Source: CAWGLW01 sp963823525
GTDB lineage: Bacteria; Pseudomonadota; Gammaproteobacteria; Steroidobacterales; Steroidobacteraceae
Reading direction: 5' to 3'
Assembly: GCA_963823525.1 (NCBI GenBank)
Contig: CAWGLW010000003.1
Location: 1 to 44,784, forward strand
DNA: 44,784 nucleotides
Shown in pieces: positions 41,645-44,784 of this stretch. Position numbers and translations under genes: made by a program. How positions within the stretch are numbered: the stretch's first letter is position 1; the number at the start of each line of letters is the position of its first letter. Under the pieces are notes generated by a model, which did no database searches, was not told where the DNA came from, and was given only the letters and a program-made list of their open reading frames with translations.

Positions 41645-42946
41645 CTATTTCTTGAAATCGTCCGGCGAAATAGTGTGACGAGTCATCAACTTGTAGAAAT
41701 CGGTGCGATTGCGTTTCGCCAGCCGGGCTGCCTGCGAGACATTGCCTTCCGTGATTCTCAGAAGCTGGATGAGATAGGTTCGGGTGAATTCATCGCGGGC
41801 TTCGTCAAACGAGGGCAGGGTGGACGTATGCCCGATCGACTGCCGTATCAACTCATCAGGAATAATGGGGCCGGTGGTCATTGCTGCCACTTCCCGGATG
41901 ACCTGGCGCAGTTCACGCACATTGCCGGGCCATCGCGTTGCTGCAACGAGTTCAAGGGCCTCCGGCGACAGATTCTTGCGGTTCTGCCCGAATTCGATTG
42001 CGACCTCGTCCAGGAATCTCGATACGAGCAATGGAATGTCTTCGCGGCGCTTGGCGAGCGAAGGCATTTCTATCGAGACGCCGCCAAGGCGGTGCACAAG
42101 GTCGCTGGAAAAACCCTGGGATTCAATCAGCTTTTCGAGTCGCTGCTCACTCGTGGTCATCAGTCGGACATTCTGGCCCTGTTGCAGGCCGGCCCTGGCG
42201 CGGTCATCGACATCTGATGACAGGGCGGCGCTAAGCCAGTCCTGCTGGGCAAAAGGCAGGTCTCCTACATGCAGCAGGAGCAAGGTCCCATCCTGCGCAT
42301 TCTGGATTTCGCGGAGCAGCGACAAATGACCGGAGGACTCGTCGATAGCGCTGCAATCCACAGCGACCAGTGCGCGATCGCCCCGTCTGCTGGATCGATG
42401 TATGGATCTCGCGATAAATTCCTTACCGGTTCCGGGCTCACCGGAGACCAGCACGGCTGAGTCGGTTGTGGACAGCAACCGTGCTTTCGCGAGGCAACTC
42501 TCGAGCACCGGGCTTCGGGTCACGAAGGCATAGTCTGGATCGTCGCTCACCTCGGCGAAGCCCGACGCACTGAGGGCCCGGCGAACTTCCTCCAGCAACT
42601 GCTCCTTCTCAACCGGCTTGGTGAGGAATGAGAACGCGCCTGACTGGGTGGCTTTGACGGCATCGGGGATCGTGCCGTGAGCAGTCAGCATAATGACTCC
42701 GAGACCCGGCCAACGGCTTTGAAGTTCTTTGAGCAACCCGATGCCGTCCATATCGGCCATCCGAAGGTCGGTCAGCACAAGATCAGGGCGGCCTATGCTG
42801 CAGGAATCGAGCGCTGCGCGGGCGCTGGGTACTGGTTCGACGTCATAATGAGCCGCTCGCAGGCGGATGGTCAGCAGGCGCAACAATCCAGGGTCGTCAT
42901 CGACGACCATGATCCTCGCGGCCCGCCCTTTTCGCGGCCGGCTCAT
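41645..42946 (-). CDS. GlrR-like response regulator with degenerate sigma-54 ATPase domain
   Basis: A 433-aa NtrC-class regulator resembling GlrR (YfhA). The receiver has the acidic pocket VVDDDPG, phospho-acceptor Asp60 in LTDLRMADMDG and Lys110. The AAA+ domain keeps Walker A GEPGTGKE (169-176), an arginine-finger region DLVHRLGG and WPGNVREL. Between Walker A and B it is ~15 residues shorter than normal and the GAFTGA loop is absent. Walker B reads TLLLLHVGD instead of TLFLDEIGD, losing both acids (Leu225, His226). The Fis-type helix-turn-helix EGNVSQAARLAKRNRTDFYK is strongly GlrR-like. It can probably bind DNA and receive phosphate but not drive sigma-54. Start overlaps the lipoprotein stop (ATGA). 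Confidence 0.88.
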   Translation of the reverse strand: MSRPRKGRAARIMVVDDDPGLLRLLTIRLRAAHYDVEPVPSARAALDSCSIGRPDLVLTDLRMADMDGIGLLKELQSRWPGLGVIMLTAHGTIPDAVKATQSGAFSFLTKPVEKEQLLEEVRRALSASGFAEVSDDPDYAFVTRSPVLESCLAKARLLSTTDSAVLVSGEPGTGKEFIARSIHRSSRRGDRALVAVDCSAIDESSGHLSLLREIQNAQDGTLLLLHVGDLPFAQQDWLSAALSSDVDDRARAGLQQGQNVRLMTTSEQRLEKLIESQGFSSDLVHRLGGVSIEMPSLAKRREDIPLLVSRFLDEVAIEFGQNRKNLSPEALELVAATRWPGNVRELRQVIREVAAMTTGPIIPDELIRQSIGHTSTLPSFDEARDEFTRTYLIQLLRITEGNVSQAARLAKRNRTDFYKLMTRHTISPDDFKK

Positions 42947-43599
42947 GGCGGTACCGGTGGCGTACTGGCCTCGGGTTCACGCTCAATCAGCGAGCGCTCG
43001 ATCTCGGCGATGGCATCGAGCTTCTTCTGCAATTCGTCCCGCTCTCGCGTAAGGCGCTCGTTTTCGGCGCTGAGTGTCTGCACCTTTTCCATGGCGGCCG
43101 TCTCAGCCGAAGCCTGCTGGTGCTCGATTGCGCTTGACTGTCGAGAAAGGTTTTCCTCGAGTTCGGCTCGTGTCGCGTATTCGCGCTGAAATACTTTCGC
43201 GAGGCTGCGCTGGTCAGCGCTCAAGGCTGAATCGCCGGTCAATGTGCCGAGCAGCAGATTGCTTGCTTCGGCGGGATCGGACTTTGTGTAATAGGGGCTG
43301 CCCAGGGCAAGGGCGTAATCGAGCGTTGCGGCGACTGAGCCCGTATCCCGCGCCGCAAGATACAACTGCTGGATCAGGTCTGCCTCGACAGTGGCGTCGC
43401 TGGCTGCAAGACGATCAAGCAACGAGAAATAGTGACTGAGTTCCGGCTCTGCCGGATGAGGCGCACTGGCGGTCGATCCTGCCTCGGCCATCGGGGCATG
43501 GGCTGGCAGTGTGTCGCAGGCCGTGAGACAAAAAACGGCGGTGACAGCCATCGAGGCGTGCAGCAGGCCAGCGGCAGGTCGGGTGATATCCAGGTTCAT
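42943..43599 (-). CDS. QseG-like lipoprotein
   Basis: A 218-aa lipoprotein: hydrophobic signal segment and lipobox LTAC with Cys28. A helical domain follows (SHYFSLLDRLAASDATVEAD, with Tyr-rich YALALGSPYYTKSD), then a coiled coil at about 150-205 and a Pro-rich tail. In enterobacteria QseG (YfhG) lies between glrK and glrR and is an outer-membrane partner of the kinase. The order kinase, lipoprotein, regulator is kept here except for one inserted gene. The regulator follows with overlapping codons. Confidence 0.75.
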   Translation of the reverse strand: MNLDITRPAAGLLHASMAVTAVFCLTACDTLPAHAPMAEAGSTASAPHPAEPELSHYFSLLDRLAASDATVEADLIQQLYLAARDTGSVAATLDYALALGSPYYTKSDPAEASNLLLGTLTGDSALSADQRSLAKVFQREYATRAELEENLSRQSSAIEHQQASAETAAMEKVQTLSAENERLTRERDELQKKLDAIAEIERSLIEREPEASTPPVPP

Positions 43600-43690
43600 C
43601 GCCGTCTATGTTACCGCGCCAACCGCAATCACAGTACAGAGGGTTCAGGAGATAACGAGCCTGTATGCCGCCTTCCCTATGGGAGCCGCA

Positions 43691-43724
43691 AATAGAAAGA
43701 GCGGCGACCTTGCGGTCGCCGCTC
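43691..43724 (-). terminator. Rho-independent terminator of the PEP-CTERM gene
   Basis: A perfect eleven-base inverted repeat, GAGCGGCGACC (43699-43709) and GGTCGCCGCTC (43714-43724), with a four-base loop lies 36 bases past the PEP-CTERM stop. On the - strand it is followed by TTTCTATTT. Both strong stem and U-rich tail are present. Confidence 0.85.
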
Positions 43725-43760
43725 CAGTAGAAAGACTCTACTTTCGACGAGTCTGATCGT

Positions 43761-44369
43761 TTATCGGCTGCGGCGACGGGCCGTCGCGCCAACACCCAGC
43801 AGACCCAGGCTCAGAAGAGCCAGCGTGCCCGGCTCAGGAACGAAGGAGAGCTGGCCCGAGTAGGAGCTCGGCCCTGAGTCCCGCGTGGTGCCGGTAATCT
43901 GGATGATATAACGACCGGCGACAAGGCCGCGGGCGATGATTTCCCAACGGTCCTGCGAGGCACTCACCTCGTAAAGCTTCGTTCCCGGAACGATGGCGGA
44001 GCAGCTGCCCGGCAGTGGGGTGGCCGCAGCGTCACAGGTGCTGCCACCGTCCGACCACAACGCGCCCATGAAGTCCCTGATACCCGTGAAGCGCGTGAAG
44101 TCAGCGGAAATCGACCCGGTACCGGCGGGGTCCAGATCGAAAACCAGGAAGTCATTGAACGGCGTGCCCTGGCCGACATCCGCCTGAATGTCAGTATGAT
44201 TAAACGTGCCGTTATCAAACATGTCCGGGTTGTACTGTCCGATGTACGTGCCAGCCACCGCGTCGATGACTTCACAGCCCGAACAGATTGTTGCGGCATT
44301 GGCCGACTGCACAGCAAAACCGAGGCCTGCGACTGCCGTCACGCCAACCAAAATCTTTTTAATGTCCAT
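43761..44369 (-). CDS. PEP-CTERM sorting-domain protein, probable XrtA substrate
   Basis: A 202-aa secreted protein. The signal peptide ends QSANA (residue 25). The middle is a small beta-rich domain with Asp/Gly-rich strands and Cys pairs (ATICSGCEV; TCDAA with PGSCSA). The C-terminus is a textbook PEP-CTERM: PEPGT at about 178, a hydrophobic helix (LALLSLGLLGVGA) and the basic tail ARRRSR. Exosortase A should cut at PEP and release or attach it at the surface. ATG 44369 is chosen because GAGGA lies about eight bases upstream and the signal peptide starts there; ATG 44387 adds six residues. It is monocistronic, with its own sigma-54 promoter and terminator. Confidence 0.93.
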   Translation of the reverse strand: MDIKKILVGVTAVAGLGFAVQSANAATICSGCEVIDAVAGTYIGQYNPDMFDNGTFNHTDIQADVGQGTPFNDFLVFDLDPAGTGSISADFTRFTGIRDFMGALWSDGGSTCDAAATPLPGSCSAIVPGTKLYEVSASQDRWEIIARGLVAGRYIIQITGTTRDSGPSSYSGQLSFVPEPGTLALLSLGLLGVGATARRRSR

Positions 44370-44435
44370 TTTTCTATTCCTCGTCATTGGAGTCTTTCTG
44401 TAAGACGAACTGATGCCCGCCTTGGAGGCAGATAA

Positions 44436-44451
44436 AGCAATTATCGTGCCA
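44436..44451 (-). promoter_or_regulatory. Sigma-54 (-24/-12) promoter of the PEP-CTERM gene
   Basis: TGGCACGATAATTGCT on the - strand matches the RpoN consensus TGGCACG-N4-TTGCT at every fixed base. Transcription should start near 44425, leaving a leader of about 55 bases before ATG 44369. Sigma-54 control of PEP-CTERM genes through PrsK/PrsR is known in related systems. Confidence 0.88.
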
Positions 44452-44496
44452 CAATAAAAAAAGATATATAAAACAATGACTAGTAATACTATTGTT
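44452..44496 (-). terminator. Weak terminator-like hairpin after the kinase gene
   Basis: AACAAT and ATTGTT (44472-44477 and 44491-44496) are inverted repeats starting at the kinase stop codon. On the - strand they are followed by a T-rich run including seven T's. The stem is short and AT-rich. The same AT-rich stretch could serve as a bending or activator site for the sigma-54 promoter just downstream. Confidence 0.45.
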
Positions 44497-44784
44497 CAAG
44501 CTGCGGTTACGTTTTGTAAGGGATCCCGACGGCCATCCGGCTGTTTTTGGGGAAGGTCGATGCGGAAAAGTGCGCCGGGCTGGTCGTCGGCGATGAGCTC
44601 GACGCTCCCACCGTGTGCGGTCACAAACTCCTTGACGATCGACAGGCCAATACCAGTGCCGCGGAGATAGCCGCCGGAAGACGCTTCGCCCTGATAGAAA
44701 GCCTCGAAAATGCGCGGGCGGTCTTCGTCGGTCACGCCGGGACCGGAGTCAGCGATCTCGATAACGCACCGGTTGGCCGGCTCC
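44496..44784 (-). CDS. glrK: C-terminal end of a GlrK/QseE-like sensor histidine kinase (partial)
   Basis: The frame is open from the right edge to the TGA at 44496, giving 95 residues of a HATPase domain. The G1 box is DSGPGV, the F box is RIFEAFYQGE, and the G2 box is LRGTGIGLSIVKEFV followed by AHGGSVEL. The FYQG and AHGG wording is characteristic of GlrK (QseE). The sensor, HAMP and phospho-acceptor parts are outside the window. It should signal to the GlrR-like regulator at 42946-41645. Confidence 0.85.
   Translation of the reverse strand, partial: EPANRCVIEIADSGPGVTDEDRPRIFEAFYQGEASSGGYLRGTGIGLSIVKEFVTAHGGSVELIADDQPGALFRIDLPQKQPDGRRDPLQNVTAA

Noticed and set aside
41645..42946. Annotation of this regulator as PrsR
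   Set aside because: The DNA-binding domain and neighbours (GlrK-like kinase, QseG-like lipoprotein) are of GlrR type, and the sigma-54 ATPase features are missing.

Overview
The window comes from a GC-rich gammaproteobacterium. It is almost entirely an exosortase A (XrtA)/PEP-CTERM exopolysaccharide locus. The identity rests on a run of recognisable XrtA-system families in the usual order, and the gammaproteobacterial assignment on the GlrK/QseG/GlrR-type regulatory block at the right edge. I cannot name the genus. No tRNA, rRNA, CRISPR array, insertion sequence or phage gene was seen.

Region 1 (1-17492, all + strand, genes overlapping or a few bases apart) is one long probable operon. It runs: end of a PrsT-type TPR protein, outer-membrane export lipoprotein, chain-length protein, tyrosine autokinase, beta-barrel protein, polysaccharide deacetylase, FemAB-like protein, glycosyltransferase, exosortase A fused to an EpsI domain, glycosyltransferase, glutamine-dependent amidotransferase, two more glycosyltransferases, O-antigen-ligase-like protein and a second deacetylase. 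Together these build, amidate, deacetylate, polymerise and export a polysaccharide, and sort PEP-CTERM proteins to the surface.

Region 2 (17551-33286, mixed strands) is a decoration and accessory block. It has a second asparagine-synthase homologue without the N-terminal cysteine, a secreted TPR protein, three sulfotransferases, an ATP-grasp ligase, a secreted kelch-like protein, an acyl carrier protein with two XrtA-associated alpha/beta hydrolases, an SGNH/MBOAT O-acetylation pair, and a large secreted protein of unknown function.

Region 3 (33314-38632, - strand) encodes two large surface proteins: an RTX/cadherin-like/kelch protein and a putative beta-helix lipoprotein. The second lies behind a clear GEMM-I (cyclic-di-GMP-I) riboswitch, so second-messenger control reaches an extracellular protein of this locus.

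Region 4 (38706-44784, - strand) has the XrtA-associated PLP decarboxylase and acyl-CoA ligase, then a GlrR-like regulator, a QseG-like lipoprotein, a PEP-CTERM protein and the end of a GlrK-like kinase. The GlrR-like protein has lost the GAFTGA loop and the Walker B acids, so it probably cannot activate sigma-54. The PEP-CTERM gene between kinase and lipoprotein nevertheless has a near-perfect sigma-54 promoter, which implies another activator outside the window (PrsR is the known candidate in such systems).
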